From contig NZ_MDKC01000009.1 in NCBI RefSeq assembly GCF_001712755.1, positions 44,327 to 108,326 of the forward strand: 64,000 nt of DNA, given 5' to 3'. Made by a program: the position numbers and the translations under genes. This DNA comes from Gottfriedia luciferensis (GTDB lineage Bacteria > Bacillota > Bacilli > Bacillales > Bacillaceae_G). The notes beneath the pieces were generated by a model. That model worked only from the letters and a program-made list of their open reading frames with translations. It did no database searches and had not been told where the DNA came from. Positions within the stretch are counted from its first letter, which is position 1. Each line of letters starts with the position of its first letter. This document shows positions 33,589 through 43,019 of this stretch, piece after piece.

Positions 33589-34428
33589 ATGTTTCTAGGC
33601 AAAGTTGCGTTTATTGGTGCAGGTAGTATTTCAGAAGCATTAATTGCAGGGTTAATAGATAGTGGGTATATTGAGAGTGATCAAATTGCGATCACTAATA
33701 GGGAGGATTTAGAGCGTTTAGATAGTTTACATACAAAATACGGTGTATTAGCTACTACTAACCGTCAGTTAGCAATCTCTGGTTCAAGTGTAGTTTTTTT
33801 AGCGATGAAACCTAAAGATGTTACAGTCGCTCTTGATCAAATTAAAAGTTTTTTCAATGAAAAACAATTAATTATTTCCTTAGTAGCAGGTGTTACAATC
33901 AATACAATTAAACAGTTACTAGGAAATGAAAATCTGAATATTGTTCGTGCAATGCCTACTACGTCTTCACTCGTTAGGAAATCTGCTACAGCACTTGCTT
34001 ATCCAGATGAAGTTCCTTTTGAAAAAGTGCAAACAGCAAAAAGATTATTTGAGCGTGTTGGTATTGTCGCTAAAGTTGAAGAAGACGAATTACATGCTAT
34101 GACTGGATTATTTGGTAGTGGTCCTGCCTATATATATTATGTCATCGAACAATTTGAACGAGCTGCAATGGCACTAGGGATCCATCGTGATATTGCCAAG
34201 CCATTTATTCAACAAACTTTAATGGGCTCGATTTCAATGCTTCAAGAAACGAATAAATCTCCATTGACATTGAGAAAGAAAGTTACAAGCCCAAATGGCA
34301 CTACTCAAGCTGGAATATCTGTTCTTGAAGACCGTGAAGTTGCTAATTCATTTTTAAATTGCTTTATTGAAGCAACTGTTCGATCACGTGAGATCCAAGA
34401 GGAATATGAAAAAATTAATAAAATTTAA
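33589..34428 (+). CDS. proI: Pyrroline-5-carboxylate reductase
   Basis: 279 residues from the ATG at 33589, eight bases after a GGTGAGG site; the GTG at 33580 lies inside that site. The Rossmann motif VAFIGAGSISEALIAGL opens the protein, and the C-terminal helical domain carries MTGLFGSGPAYIYYVIEQF and SPNGTTQAGI, the P5CR signature. It catalyses the last step of proline synthesis. Adjacent divergent yqjP-yqjQ genes match the B. subtilis proI locus. Confidence 0.93.
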   Translation: MFLGKVAFIGAGSISEALIAGLIDSGYIESDQIAITNREDLERLDSLHTKYGVLATTNRQLAISGSSVVFLAMKPKDVTVALDQIKSFFNEKQLIISLVAGVTINTIKQLLGNENLNIVRAMPTTSSLVRKSATALAYPDEVPFEKVQTAKRLFERVGIVAKVEEDELHAMTGLFGSGPAYIYYVIEQFERAAMALGIHRDIAKPFIQQTLMGSISMLQETNKSPLTLRKKVTSPNGTTQAGISVLEDREVANSFLNCFIEATVRSREIQEEYEKINKI

Positions 34429-34506
34429 TCTGCTTGTCATGACTCTCTTCTTTAGGTAATAAAATGATACAGGTAACTGTGTTGTCCTAAGGGGGAGAGT
34501 TTTCTG

Positions 34507-34758
34507 ATGAAAATAACAAACCGTAGTGTATTACGAGCAAGTATTAAGCGTATTCTCATCACAATTGCTTTAATCGTCACACTAGTTTTAATTGTTGGCT
34601 TTCTAACAATCAGTTATGTTGTTGGCAATTCAATGGTAGAAGCAAAAGGCAAACCACTTAGCTACCCTCAAAAGGTATCAACTCTCTTACTATTAAAATT
34701 CGATTCATTAAAGAAAAATAAAGAATCAAATCATGAAGTACATAAAAAGCTAAATTAA
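34507..34758 (+). CDS. Small single-pass membrane protein
   Basis: 83 residues. A basic N-terminus (MKITNRSVLRASIKR) precedes one membrane helix (about 17-40), followed by an exposed or lumenal-facing polar tail rich in Lys and Ser. The ATG has a GGGGGAGAG site eight bases upstream. No family is recognised. It follows proI by 78 bases and ends before a bidirectional terminator. Confidence 0.68.
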   Translation: MKITNRSVLRASIKRILITIALIVTLVLIVGFLTISYVVGNSMVEAKGKPLSYPQKVSTLLLLKFDSLKKNKESNHEVHKKLN

Positions 34759-34800
34759 GGGTTTAACTAAGTTCAAGCCTGAACTGGCATCATATTTTAA

Positions 34801-34845
34801 AAAAAAGAGCAAGGGACTCTATATTGATCCCCTTGCTCTTCTTTT
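34801..34845. terminator. Bidirectional terminator
   Basis: AAGAGCAAGGG pairs with CCCTTGCTCTT and is flanked by A and T runs, between convergent genes. Confidence 0.82.
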
Positions 34846-34848
34846 TAA

Positions 34849-35532
34849 TCATTTTTGAGTTGCATGACTTGTTGAAACTTCTTCATGCATAATATGAAAC
34901 TCTTTTTTAATAATATCTTTTTTCAACTTAATATAATCGTCTTCACTAATAGTTGGTGGTAGTGTAATTAAAATTCTTCGATAAACCGAATCACTATCTA
35001 GTGTAATACAGCTCTTCAAATTAGAATATTTATTTACAAGCTTAGCTAATCTTGCTAATGCACCTTCATGTTCCATCGTACTAACAGTTAATGAATAACC
35101 GCCGTCTTTTAGTCCCCATGCTTCTTCTAATAATTCAAAAACTGTTTTATGCGTTAAAATTCCTACAAATTCATTTAGATCGTTTACTACTGCTAAATAA
35201 GGAAAACGTTTAATCGTAAAGAATACTTTGAAAAATGGTGAATCCTCCTGAATTGGTGGACATTCTTTGCGCACAAAATCATTTACTGTCTTGCCTTGCA
35301 AAGAATCGTTATCTACTAAATACTCAGCTAAATCCACACGATAAAGATTTCCAACATACTCTTTATCGTTTTCACTTAAAACTGGAATACATCGATATTT
35401 TGTTTTCTTTAAAAGATCCCAAGCAAACTGCGCCTCAGTCGAAACCATACAATGAACTACATCATGTTTTTTTACGATATTACCTTTAATTCTCAATAAT
35501 AACCCTACTTTCAAATTTATTTTACTAGTCAT
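34849..35532 (-). CDS. CBS-ACT domain protein, CbpA-like cyclic di-AMP receptor candidate
   Basis: 227 residues. Two CBS motifs (about 25-75 and 85-140; KYRCIPVLSENDKEYVGNLY and FPYLAVVNDLNEFVGILTHK) are followed by an ACT-like domain (GGYSLTVSTMEHEGALARLA). This order matches Listeria CbpA, a protein that binds cyclic di-AMP. Ligand and function here are inferred from architecture. The first ATG has a poor ribosome site; a TTG at 35496 behind GTAGGG is an alternative start that would shorten the protein by 12 residues. Confidence 0.8.
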   Translation of the reverse strand: MTSKINLKVGLLLRIKGNIVKKHDVVHCMVSTEAQFAWDLLKKTKYRCIPVLSENDKEYVGNLYRVDLAEYLVDNDSLQGKTVNDFVRKECPPIQEDSPFFKVFFTIKRFPYLAVVNDLNEFVGILTHKTVFELLEEAWGLKDGGYSLTVSTMEHEGALARLAKLVNKYSNLKSCITLDSDSVYRRILITLPPTISEDDYIKLKKDIIKKEFHIMHEEVSTSHATQK

Positions 35533-35731
35533 TCTTAATTTTTCTCTTTTAAAAACACCTATACAAAAATAAAAACTCCATCAAGTCGCATGATTTGAAT
35601 AAAAGCACTGTTAAAATAAATGGATTCCATTAACCGCCCCACATTCCAAAGATTGAAACTCTAAAAACCTCCTTATACGCTCCTCATTGTTGGATCTTTT
35701 GATGTTGAATTATGTGGGAATCTTACGAATC

Positions 35732-35944
35732 TTACTTTAATAAATAACAATGTCTTTTAAAACGATCTCGAAGCCTTTCATAACTAATTCGCCCTTTCTC
35801 AAAATCTACCTTTTTTGTTTGATAAACTAATTCTAAATTTTCAAATAATTTTACAATACTATTTAAAGTCAACATCCTATCTATATTATTTAAAGAGAAA
35901 TTTATTCCAAAATAATCAAAAAACAGACAAAAAATTGGGTTCAT
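35732..35944 (-). CDS. Hypothetical small protein
   Basis: 70 residues, with a hydrophobic start (MNPIFCLFFDYFGINF) and a basic, helical C-terminus (FEKGRISYERLRDRFKRH). The ribosome site before the ATG is weak, and an internal ATG 23 codons in is a possible alternative. No family is recognised and it may be a remnant. It stands alone in a 540-bp gap (35533-36076) that has no other clear gene. Confidence 0.4.
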   Translation of the reverse strand: MNPIFCLFFDYFGINFSLNNIDRMLTLNSIVKLFENLELVYQTKKVDFEKGRISYERLRDRFKRHCYLLK

Positions 35945-36035
35945 GAGGTACTTATATTGCCTTTTCTTGTAATCTACTTCCTCATAACAGGTTCACGAGG
36001 TACTCAAAATGCTCTTTCAGCCTTTTTAAATCCAC

Positions 36036-36065
36036 AAAAAAAGAAGAGATTGGTGATCTCTTCTT
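36036..36065 (-). terminator. Terminator of the PspA-like unit
   Basis: Minus-strand GAAGAGAT / ATCTCTTC stem with a 5-base loop and a run of seven T residues. Confidence 0.8.
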
Positions 36066-36076
36066 CTCAAAAACGA

Positions 36077-36718
36077 TTATGCTTCTTGCTTTACTTTATT
36101 TGTCAGTTCTTTTTTTAATAAGTCAATTTTGTAATCAAATGATTGTAGATCAAATTCTGAACGAACTCTTAGCTCTAAATCACGAATTTGTTTTTCAAAG
36201 TAGTTGAAGTCAATTGATGGCATTTTACTATTAAGTAAATGGTGAGTTTCATTTATTTTTTTTGTCGCGTGAGCCATGTTTTGACGAGACATTAAGTCAT
36301 ATTTTTTCGTATGAAGCTCTTTTAGCTTTTTTTCAATTTGATTAACTTGCTCATGCATAAAGCTAATTTCTTCTTCTGTTTTAGCGATTAATGTAACAAA
36401 CTTTTCAGCTTGTTCTTTATAAAAAGCAAGATCTTCAGTTGCACGTTTGATTAACTCTTCGGCACCCGCTTCATTAGCAACCTTTAATTGCTCTTCACGT
36501 TTTTGCACCATTTGAAGTGCTCCCTCACGTTCGACTTGGAATTTCGTACGTAATGAGTAATGTCTTTCAAGTAATCCCCTTACTTTTCCTAATTCACTTT
36601 CAGATTGTTTAATGAAGTAATTTAATTGTGAGATAGGATTTTGTTGTTCTTTCTCATCTAATAAGCCATGTAAATCCGCTGAGATTTGATTTTTAATACG
36701 AGTAAATAAGTTTTTCAT
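36077..36718 (-). CDS. PspA/IM30 (LiaH-like) membrane stress protein
   Basis: 213 residues from the ATG at 36718, nine bases after AGGAG. Nearly the whole protein is predicted coiled coil, starting with an amphipathic helix (MKNLFTRIKNQISADLHGLL) as in PspA, Vipp1 and LiaH. These proteins assemble on damaged membranes and limit ion leakage. It follows a small membrane protein by ten bases, matching the LiaI-LiaH and Listeria lmo0954-lmo0955 pairs that respond to cell-wall antibiotics through LiaRS. No LiaRS-type regulator is in this window. Confidence 0.87.
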   Translation of the reverse strand: MKNLFTRIKNQISADLHGLLDEKEQQNPISQLNYFIKQSESELGKVRGLLERHYSLRTKFQVEREGALQMVQKREEQLKVANEAGAEELIKRATEDLAFYKEQAEKFVTLIAKTEEEISFMHEQVNQIEKKLKELHTKKYDLMSRQNMAHATKKINETHHLLNSKMPSIDFNYFEKQIRDLELRVRSEFDLQSFDYKIDLLKKELTNKVKQEA

Positions 36719-36733
36719 AATCATACACTCCTC

Positions 36734-37063
36734 TTATTTTATAGGGTTAAAATTTTCATCATAAACATTAAATTCATCATCTTTAAGTTTTTTTTGATTT
36801 TTATAATCTTTATATAGGTAATAAAGCAAAATTGCTGCTGCTGCACCTATTAAAGAAGGAAGACCACCTATTGCAATCGATAAACCGATTAATCCAATAA
36901 TTGTCCAGATGATTTTCATTAAAATCGAATCTGTTTTCATAAACTTTTTAAAACTGAAATATGTGATTACTAACCCAAGTGCTAAAGTAATCAAGCCACC
37001 TAAATTCGCTAAAGCAACTCCAATTAATATTAGTACGAGGATAAAAGTTAAGAACTTCTTCAT
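36734..37063 (-). CDS. LiaI/lmo0954-like small membrane protein
   Basis: 109 residues from the ATG at 37063; upstream TTG codons lie in the AAGGAGG ribosome region. Three or four hydrophobic helices (ILVLILIGVALANLGGLI, LGLVITYFSF, WTIIGLIGLSIAIGG, IGAAAAILLYYLY) precede an acidic tail. It probably serves as the membrane anchor for the PspA-like partner encoded immediately downstream, as LiaI does for LiaH. Expression is expected under envelope stress. Confidence 0.82.
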   Translation of the reverse strand: MKKFLTFILVLILIGVALANLGGLITLALGLVITYFSFKKFMKTDSILMKIIWTIIGLIGLSIAIGGLPSLIGAAAAILLYYLYKDYKNQKKLKDDEFNVYDENFNPIK

Positions 37064-37177
37064 GACCTCGTCGCCTCCTTTCAACTTATACTCTTATCTT
37101 ATACAAGTTTTTATATCGGAATAATGGCCTGAGGAATGGTTTTATATCAGACTTAAGAAGTAGAAGTACAAGACAAA

Positions 37178-37217
37178 CAAAAAACCAGATCAATTTTGGT
37201 TACCCATTGATCTGGTT
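37178..37217 (-). terminator. Terminator of the second deacetylase gene
   Basis: AACCAGATCAAT pairs with ATTGATCTGGTT followed by TTTTTTG on the minus strand. Confidence 0.82.
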
Positions 37218-37221
37218 CTGA

Positions 37222-37974
37222 CTAAAAATTAGGAAGTTTAACTCCTGCTTTTAATTGTAATAATTGTGATACCGTTACAAACTGATAGCCCTGCTTTTGA
37301 AGAGCTGGTAAGATTTGCTTCAGTGCATCGACAGTTTGACTACGGTCCCCCCCGTGATCATGAAAAAGAACAATATCTCCTTTTCTAGTATCTTTTAATA
37401 CATTTGATACGATTTTATATACTCCAGGATTTTGCCAATCAAATGTATCCTGATGCCAAGACCACATAACAGTTAAATAGCCAAGATCATGCACGGTATT
37501 TATTGAACGCTCACTATAGTAACCAAATGGTGGTCTAAATAATACTGGTTCGACATGGGTTGCAGCTATAATTGCATCATGAGTTTTATGTAATTGATCT
37601 CTTATTTGTTCATCAGTTAAATACTGAAGTCTAGCATGCGTATATGTATGATTCGCAACTTCATGACCTTCTTTTATTTCTCTCATTACAACTTCAGGAA
37701 ATTTCGCAACTCTCTCACCGACTAAAAAAAATGTAGCTTTAGCATTATACTTCTTTAACAAATCTAAAACTTCTGGGGTATATTCATCATTCGGCCCATC
37801 ATCAAATGTAATTGCTATTACTTTCTCTTTTACAGGTACCTCCCAAATAGCAGTACCTTGTTTTTCATAGTAATATCGATTTTTACTTTCAGCTGATGCA
37901 TTAATAGAACTGTAAAAAATAAATTGGAAACTAAAAATTAATAAAAGGATAACTTTTAACTGTTTCAAAGCCAT
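37222..37974 (-). CDS. Secreted polysaccharide deacetylase, NodB type
   Basis: 250 residues with a signal peptide ending near SINASA. The complete CE4 set is present: TFDDGPND (catalytic and metal Asp), ANHTYTHARL (metal His pair), RPPFGYYSERS, WSWHQDTFDW and LFHDHGGDRSQ. It resembles peptidoglycan N-acetylglucosamine or N-acetylmuramic-acid deacetylases of the YheN/YjeA/PdaB group, acting outside the membrane. The start ATG follows AAGGAAGG. It is monocistronic with a strong terminator. Confidence 0.9.
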   Translation of the reverse strand: MALKQLKVILLLIFSFQFIFYSSINASAESKNRYYYEKQGTAIWEVPVKEKVIAITFDDGPNDEYTPEVLDLLKKYNAKATFFLVGERVAKFPEVVMREIKEGHEVANHTYTHARLQYLTDEQIRDQLHKTHDAIIAATHVEPVLFRPPFGYYSERSINTVHDLGYLTVMWSWHQDTFDWQNPGVYKIVSNVLKDTRKGDIVLFHDHGGDRSQTVDALKQILPALQKQGYQFVTVSQLLQLKAGVKLPNF

Positions 37975-38071
37975 GACCTTCCTTTTACACAGAATACTTA
38001 TATCATGTCTCTAAACGATTCTTTTATGTAAACTTCTCAACTTTTTAAGCTTTTGCATCTTAACTGAAAAT

Positions 38072-38998
38072 TTAATCATTTCTTGTGATAGCGTATTCAT
38101 CAAAATCATTCACGATATACGTATGATCAAAGATTTCACGTGCTTCATCTAACAATTTTTTTGAAGCTTCCCCTTGATATCTTGCACTTATATGTGTTAA
38201 ATAGAGTGTTTTAATCCCCTCACATTTAGCAACTGTTGCAATTTGAGTACTTGTAGTATGGAAATAATCATAAGCATGAGCTGTTTCATCGTCTGCAAAG
38301 GTTGATTCATGAACTAATACATCCATACCTCTTGCAAGCAAATTACTTTTATCAGTTATACGAGTATCCCCTGCTATTGCAATGCGTCGACCTTTTTTTG
38401 AAGATCCAATAAAATCCTTACCATTTAAAATTCTTCCATCCTCTAAAGTTACTGTCTTCCCTTCTTTTAGGAATTTATAAACTGGCCCTGGCTTTACACC
38501 AATTTTCTTTAATTCCTCTACGTTCAATTCTCCAGGTAAATCCTTTTCAATAATTTGATAACCAAATGATTGAATTCCATGTTCAAGTTCTACTGCTTGA
38601 ACAATAAATTGGTCATCTTCAAAAACGATCCCTTCAGAAATTTCAACGTAATGAATCGGATATTTTAAGTAAGTACCACTAATTTTAAAGCTAGTTTCCA
38701 CATAATCCTTTAACCCTTTAGGTCCATAAATTGTTAATAAATCTTCTCCACCTAAGAAAGTTCTACTACTTAATAATCCAGGCAATCCAAAGATATGATC
38801 ACCATGGCAATGAGTAATAAAAATCTTCTCGATTCGTCGTGGCCGAATAGACGTATGTAATATTTGATGCTGTGTTGCTTCACCACAATCGAAAAGCCAT
38901 GTTGCTCCTCTTTCCTCTAAAAGCTGTAATGCAATACTTGTTACATTCCTACCTTTTGATGGCATTCCTGCTCCCGTTCCTAAAAATACAAGCTTCAC
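38072..38998 (-). CDS. rnz: Ribonuclease Z
   Basis: 308 residues, the usual length of short RNase [20 protein letters not shown] at the start, the histidine motif [17 protein letters not shown] (about 59-75), AIAGDTR, HEST and [10 protein letters not shown] give the full tRNase Z metal site and exosite. It removes 3' trailers from tRNA precursors lacking encoded CCA. In B. subtilis rnz is yqjK, in the same chromosomal neighbourhood as proI and dinB. Here it is monocistronic. Confidence 0.95.
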   Translation of the reverse strand: MKLVFLGTGAGMPSKGRNVTSIALQLLEERGATWLFDCGEATQHQILHTSIRPRRIEKIFITHCHGDHIFGLPGLLSSRTFLGGEDLLTIYGPKGLKDYVETSFKISGTYLKYPIHYVEISEGIVFEDDQFIVQAVELEHGIQSFGYQIIEKDLPGELNVEELKKIGVKPGPVYKFLKEGKTVTLEDGRILNGKDFIGSSKKGRRIAIAGDTRITDKSNLLARGMDVLVHESTFADDETAHAYDYFHTTSTQIATVAKCEGIKTLYLTHISARYQGEASKKLLDEAREIFDHTYIVNDFDEYAITRND

Positions 38999-39145
38999 GT
39001 TAATGCCTCCATCTTAATCATTTCTAATTGTTACAGTACCACTTGTCTATTAAATTGCCAACACTTTAAAGAATGATTTATGAATTGATTGGGAAATTTA
39101 CACAATAGAGCTTAGTTTTTTAAATATAATATATGGAGGAAAACA

Positions 39146-40261
39146 ATGCGAAGACGTTTTTTCCAAATCGCCACTGTCTCACTAATTGCTAGCCTTACTT
39201 TAACCAGCTGTGCTAATCGAAATAATAATATAAGTGCATCGGAGAAAGAAAAAGAAAATGATTTTAAAATTGGAATTGTTATGGGTAAAACTGAAATTCA
39301 CGATAAAGGATTTAACCAAGCAGTTTGGGATGGAATTATAGAAACTGGAAAGAAACATGGTTGGAAAGAAAATAAAAATTATGTAAAAACAGATGCTCCA
39401 ACAGACAAAGCAGCAAAAAAAGAATTAATGAAGTATGCAAAGAAAAAATATGATTTAACATTTGGAATAGGCTATTCATTTCAAAAAGCCATCTCTGAAG
39501 TTGCGAGTAAAGAAAAAAAATCGGACTTTGTCATAATTGATGGGATTGTTGAAAAACCAAATGTTGTTAGCGTTACCTATCGTGAAGAGCAGTCAGCATT
39601 CCTCGCTGGTATTGCAGCTGCGATGAACACTAAAACGCATAAGATCGGATTTATTGGTGGTACAAAGGATCCATTTATTAAAAGATTTGAATATGGTTTC
39701 AAAGCAGGTGTTATGTCCGTGGATCCAAAAATAAAAGTATTGACGGAATTTGCAAATTCATTTGATAAACCTGCAGACGGAAGTAAATTAGCAAAAACCT
39801 TATACAATGATAAAGGTGTAGATATTATTTTCCAAGTAGCAGGAAAAACAGGATTAGGTGTATTTACTGAAGCTAAAAAATTAAAGAAAAATGGCAAAAA
39901 GGTTTGGGTTATTGGTGTTGACCGGGATCAATATAAACAAGGATTACCGGAAAATGTCACCCTAACATCAGCAATTAAACGAATTGATAAAGGCGTAGAT
40001 GAAGTAATCACCAAGTCATTAAAAGGGAACTTTCAAGGTGGACGCATTTTGAGATGGGGTATTAAAGAAAATGGCGTTGATCTTGCAAAAACAGATAAGA
40101 ATTTAAATAAAGATACAAAAGAGCAAGTTGATTTATATAAAGCAAATATAAGAACAGGTCATATCGAAGTACCAGAAACAAAAAAGGATTTTGATAACTT
40201 CTCTCCTACAAAGCCTGAAAAAGCAGAAATTAAAAAGAAAAAAGTAAAAATTGGTAAATAA
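39146..40261 (+). CDS. BMP/PnrA-family substrate-binding lipoprotein
   Basis: 371 residues. The signal sequence ends in LTSC, a lipobox. The periplasmic-binding fold of the basic-membrane-protein family is shown by KIGIVMGKTEIHDKGFNQA, FIGGTKDPFIKRFEYGFKAGV and GVDRDQY. In relatives (TmpC/PnrA, B. subtilis NupN/YufN) the protein binds purine nucleosides for an ABC importer. No ABC importer genes adjoin it, so it is an orphan. The C-terminal tail is Lys-rich. The start has a GGAGGAAAAC site. Confidence 0.85.
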   Translation: MRRRFFQIATVSLIASLTLTSCANRNNNISASEKEKENDFKIGIVMGKTEIHDKGFNQAVWDGIIETGKKHGWKENKNYVKTDAPTDKAAKKELMKYAKKKYDLTFGIGYSFQKAISEVASKEKKSDFVIIDGIVEKPNVVSVTYREEQSAFLAGIAAAMNTKTHKIGFIGGTKDPFIKRFEYGFKAGVMSVDPKIKVLTEFANSFDKPADGSKLAKTLYNDKGVDIIFQVAGKTGLGVFTEAKKLKKNGKKVWVIGVDRDQYKQGLPENVTLTSAIKRIDKGVDEVITKSLKGNFQGGRILRWGIKENGVDLAKTDKNLNKDTKEQVDLYKANIRTGHIEVPETKKDFDNFSPTKPEKAEIKKKKVKIGK

Positions 40262-40332
40262 AAAAATCTTGTCCAATTATATGAATATTCTGCATATAGT
40301 ATAGTACCAACAAAAAAGTTAGGTGTGATACT

Positions 40333-40716
40333 ATGTCAATTCGAGATTTCATATTACTCTTCTATTGTTTTATCATCTTTTTATCTGTACCAATTGGGTA
40401 TCGATATGCTTCAAAGAAAACAAAAGAAACTGGACAATTTTTACCGTATTTAGTAGTATCGCTTGCCATTGTTTTAGCAGACGGAATCCTTTCAATATTA
40501 GTTTGGTCACTATTTACATCACAAATGGATACATTCATGTATATCGGTGGATTACTTACTGGAATGATTTTCACATCAATCTGTGGCCTATTACTATTAA
40601 CCGTTTTACTTTTAAGAAGAAAATATTTTTTAAACTCATTTGTTGATCTAAACACTGCTAGAATTGGAACAAATCCACCACCTGATGATCAATCTACCAA
40701 TGATTTAAAGAAATAG
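40333..40716 (+). CDS. Three-helix membrane protein, unknown
   Basis: 127 residues, three hydrophobic segments (about 5-24, 42-63 and 72-96) and a short polar C-terminal tail (NPPPDDQSTND). AGGTGTG precedes the ATG at the correct distance. It lies 71 bases after the BMP lipoprotein gene and shares its direction, so joint expression is possible. No family is recognised. Confidence 0.7.
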   Translation: MSIRDFILLFYCFIIFLSVPIGYRYASKKTKETGQFLPYLVVSLAIVLADGILSILVWSLFTSQMDTFMYIGGLLTGMIFTSICGLLLLTVLLLRRKYFLNSFVDLNTARIGTNPPPDDQSTNDLKK

Positions 40717-40741
40717 AGCTCTTATGCTCTATTTCTTTTTA
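40712..40741 (+). terminator. Terminator
   Basis: AAATAGAGC pairs with GCTCTATTT followed by CTTTTT, overlapping the stop codon of the membrane-protein gene. Confidence 0.75.
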
Positions 40742-40850
40742 GTTGAATATCTGTTACTTCACTTAAAAATTTCGTAATTCGAAGCTAATAAATTGAGATT
40801 TAGTTCTAATATTGTTTATACTTTCTTTAATTGATTTAGGAGGTTTCATA

Positions 40851-41462
40851 ATGAAAGTTACAATTTATTCGGACTATGTATGTCCGTTTTGCTATTTAGG
40901 AAAAAAACCACTTGAGGACGCTATTAAAGAAGTTAGCGATGTAGAGCTTGAATGGAAACCATTCCAATTAAGACCTGAGGGAGCTGAACCTTTAAGTCCT
41001 AATAGTTCTTATATTCAACAAGGATGGAAATTCGGTGTTCAACCACTTGCACAAAAACTTGGTGTAGAGATGATTTTACCAACAATGGATCCCCATCCTT
41101 CAACTAAAAAAGCTCATAGAGGCTTTCTATTCGCAGAAGAAAATGGAAAAGGTGCTGAATATGCTCAAGCAGTTTTAGCAGACTTTTGGACAAAAGGTAA
41201 AGAAATTGGTGATGTAAACGTACTGGCAGATATCGCTGAAAAACTTGGCTTAGACCGTTCTCAATTCATTGAAGCTGTTTCAAATACAAAATATGACTCA
41301 TCGATTCAAAACCCTAATTTTATTAATGCAGTACCAACTTTTATAATTGGTGATCAAGTTTTACAAGGTGTTCAAAGTAAAGAAGCATTTATTCAAGCAT
41401 TAAACAACCAAAAACTTGTTGAGCAGTCTTCATTAAGCTGCGACATTGATGGAAACTGTTAA
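40851..41462 (+). CDS. DsbA-family (FrnE-like) thiol oxidoreductase
   Basis: 203 residues from the ATG at 40851, behind TTAGGAGG; the reading extended to 40812 is discarded. The thioredoxin-fold active site CPFC lies at about residues 11-14 (YSDYVCPFCYLGKK), the helical insertion contains HPSTKKAHRGFLFAEE, and the cis-proline loop is AVPTFIIGDQVLQGVQS. No signal peptide is present, so it acts in the cytoplasm like FrnE and 2-hydroxychromene isomerase-type members. Two extra Cys lie at the C-terminus (SCDIDGNC). The substrate is unknown. Confidence 0.9.
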   Translation: MKVTIYSDYVCPFCYLGKKPLEDAIKEVSDVELEWKPFQLRPEGAEPLSPNSSYIQQGWKFGVQPLAQKLGVEMILPTMDPHPSTKKAHRGFLFAEENGKGAEYAQAVLADFWTKGKEIGDVNVLADIAEKLGLDRSQFIEAVSNTKYDSSIQNPNFINAVPTFIIGDQVLQGVQSKEAFIQALNNQKLVEQSSLSCDIDGNC

Positions 41463-41474
41463 TACTCTTTAATA

Positions 41475-41519
41475 AGGATGTCCCCTAAGTTTTTTTCTAA
41501 CTTATGGGACATCTTTTTT
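41475..41519 (+). terminator. Terminator of the DsbA-like gene
   Basis: GATGTCCC pairs with GGGACATC, with TAAGTT/AACTTA inside, and is followed by a T-run. Confidence 0.82.
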
Positions 41520-41618
41520 AATTTAAATTAACTGGGATAAACAATTTTTCAATTCATTATTTTGTTAATAGTTCACCGATTCGTTCTCAATCAAGAACAA
41601 ACAAGCACAAATAACGAA

Positions 41619-41783
41619 TCATTTCCCAGCTACATTAACTTGACTCCAATCAATCACAAACGGATTACCAGTTAAATTTTTTCTTACTTCAGTAACAATA
41701 CTCATTTGCTTTTTTATAACTTCTGATTGAATTAATTTTTCTCCATCCCCACTACCATCATAATACAATGGCTTCTTCTCCAT
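41619..41783 (-). CDS. Small hypothetical protein
   Basis: 54 residues from the ATG at 41783, six bases after a strong GGAGGTGA site; longer readings lack one. The sequence begins MEKKPLYYDGSGDGEKLIQS and ends with a short basic helix and FVIDWSQVNVAGK. It is soluble and shows no known domain. The strong ribosome site argues that it is expressed. Small proteins of this kind in Bacillaceae are often sporulation-linked, but nothing here proves that. Confidence 0.65.
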   Translation of the reverse strand: MEKKPLYYDGSGDGEKLIQSEVIKKQMSIVTEVRKNLTGNPFVIDWSQVNVAGK

Positions 41784-42009
41784 AATGTCACCTCCATTAC
41801 TTATCAATGATTTATATTCTTTTTCTATGTCGAAAACCCCTTTTCGAATTTGGTAATTCACAAAACTTTTTACTCAAAAATTATTTTGCTATGAGCAATT
41901 TGTAGGACCTTAAATTTTTAAATCTAAGAACATGGTATCTATTTCTTTAATTATTTAATTTTTCTTACTATAATTACAATATAAATCTACTTTGAAAGGT
42001 GTTTTTCTC

Positions 42010-42951
42010 ATGATAAAAGTTGGTATTATTGGTCTTGGCGCAATTGGCCAAAGATTAATTCCTTTATTTTCAAACCACCAAGAAACAAAAATAGTAGCAA
42101 TATGTGACACATTAGAGGAAAGAGTTCAAGAAACAAGTAGCCAATTAGAATCAGTTTTAACCTTTACAAATCATCTTGAGATGCTTGAAAATACAGAACT
42201 TGATCTCGTTTATGTGACTGTACCTCCAAAATATCACTATTCGGTAGTAACTGATGTAATCGCAAAAGGAATTAATGTGCTTTGTGAAAAGCCTTTGGCA
42301 AACTCAACAGAGGAAGCTCTAGGACTTTATACCCAAGCTAAAGAAAAAGGTATTTTTCACGCAATGAACTTTCCATTAAACTACAATGTTGGTAGTAAGT
42401 CTTTTGCTAGCCTTATTAAATCCGGATATGTTGGCGACTTAAGAAGAATCGAATTAAAGATGCGTTTTCCTAATTGGCCGAGACTATGGCAACAAAATGA
42501 GTGGGTTGCTACAAAAGAACAAGGCGGTTATGTATTAGAGGTTGGTGTGCATTATATTCAACAAATTCAAAAGATTTTTGGTAATATGAAAGTAGGCACG
42601 AAACATATGCAATATCCCGCTGACCCTCTTGCTTCCGAAAATGGAATTATCGCCTTTTTAGAATTAGAAGATGGCACTCCTGTAATAATAGATGGCTTAA
42701 GCCAAATTGCAGGTGAAGAAGAAATTAAATTTACAGCATACGGTTCGAAAGGAACTCTTTCTTTAGTAAATTGGGCTAATTTAGAAGGAGGAAAAATCGG
42801 CGAGCCAATTCAACAAATTGAAGCCGATCAAACTTTAGCTGATTCATTAATTGACCATTTAGTAAAGGCTCTAAAAGGTGAAGAAGCTACAATTATAGAT
42901 TTCTCTGAAGGCTACAAAGCACAAGTAGTTTTAGAAGCATTAAGAGGATAA
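42010..42951 (+). CDS. Gfo/Idh/MocA family oxidoreductase
   Basis: 313 residues from the ATG at 42010, behind GAAAGGTG. The NAD(P)-binding KVGIIGLGAIGQRL is followed by the conserved VTVPPKYHY and CEKPLANSTEEA of the family, with a C-terminal beta-sheet domain containing EVGVHYIQQI, whose His is the usual active-site residue. It probably oxidises or reduces a sugar, inositol or related compound. It is a single gene with its own terminator and no carbohydrate genes nearby. Confidence 0.88.
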   Translation: MIKVGIIGLGAIGQRLIPLFSNHQETKIVAICDTLEERVQETSSQLESVLTFTNHLEMLENTELDLVYVTVPPKYHYSVVTDVIAKGINVLCEKPLANSTEEALGLYTQAKEKGIFHAMNFPLNYNVGSKSFASLIKSGYVGDLRRIELKMRFPNWPRLWQQNEWVATKEQGGYVLEVGVHYIQQIQKIFGNMKVGTKHMQYPADPLASENGIIAFLELEDGTPVIIDGLSQIAGEEEIKFTAYGSKGTLSLVNWANLEGGKIGEPIQQIEADQTLADSLIDHLVKALKGEEATIIDFSEGYKAQVVLEALRG

Positions 42952-42960
42952 ATCCATACA

Positions 42961-43000
42961 TAAAAGGAAAAGGTGCTTTCTCTAAAAAGCACCTTTTTTA
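42961..43000 (+). terminator. Terminator
   Basis: AAGGTGCTTT pairs with AAAGCACCTT followed by TTTT. Confidence 0.8.
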
Positions 43001-43019
43001 ACGCTTTTAATGATTGGTT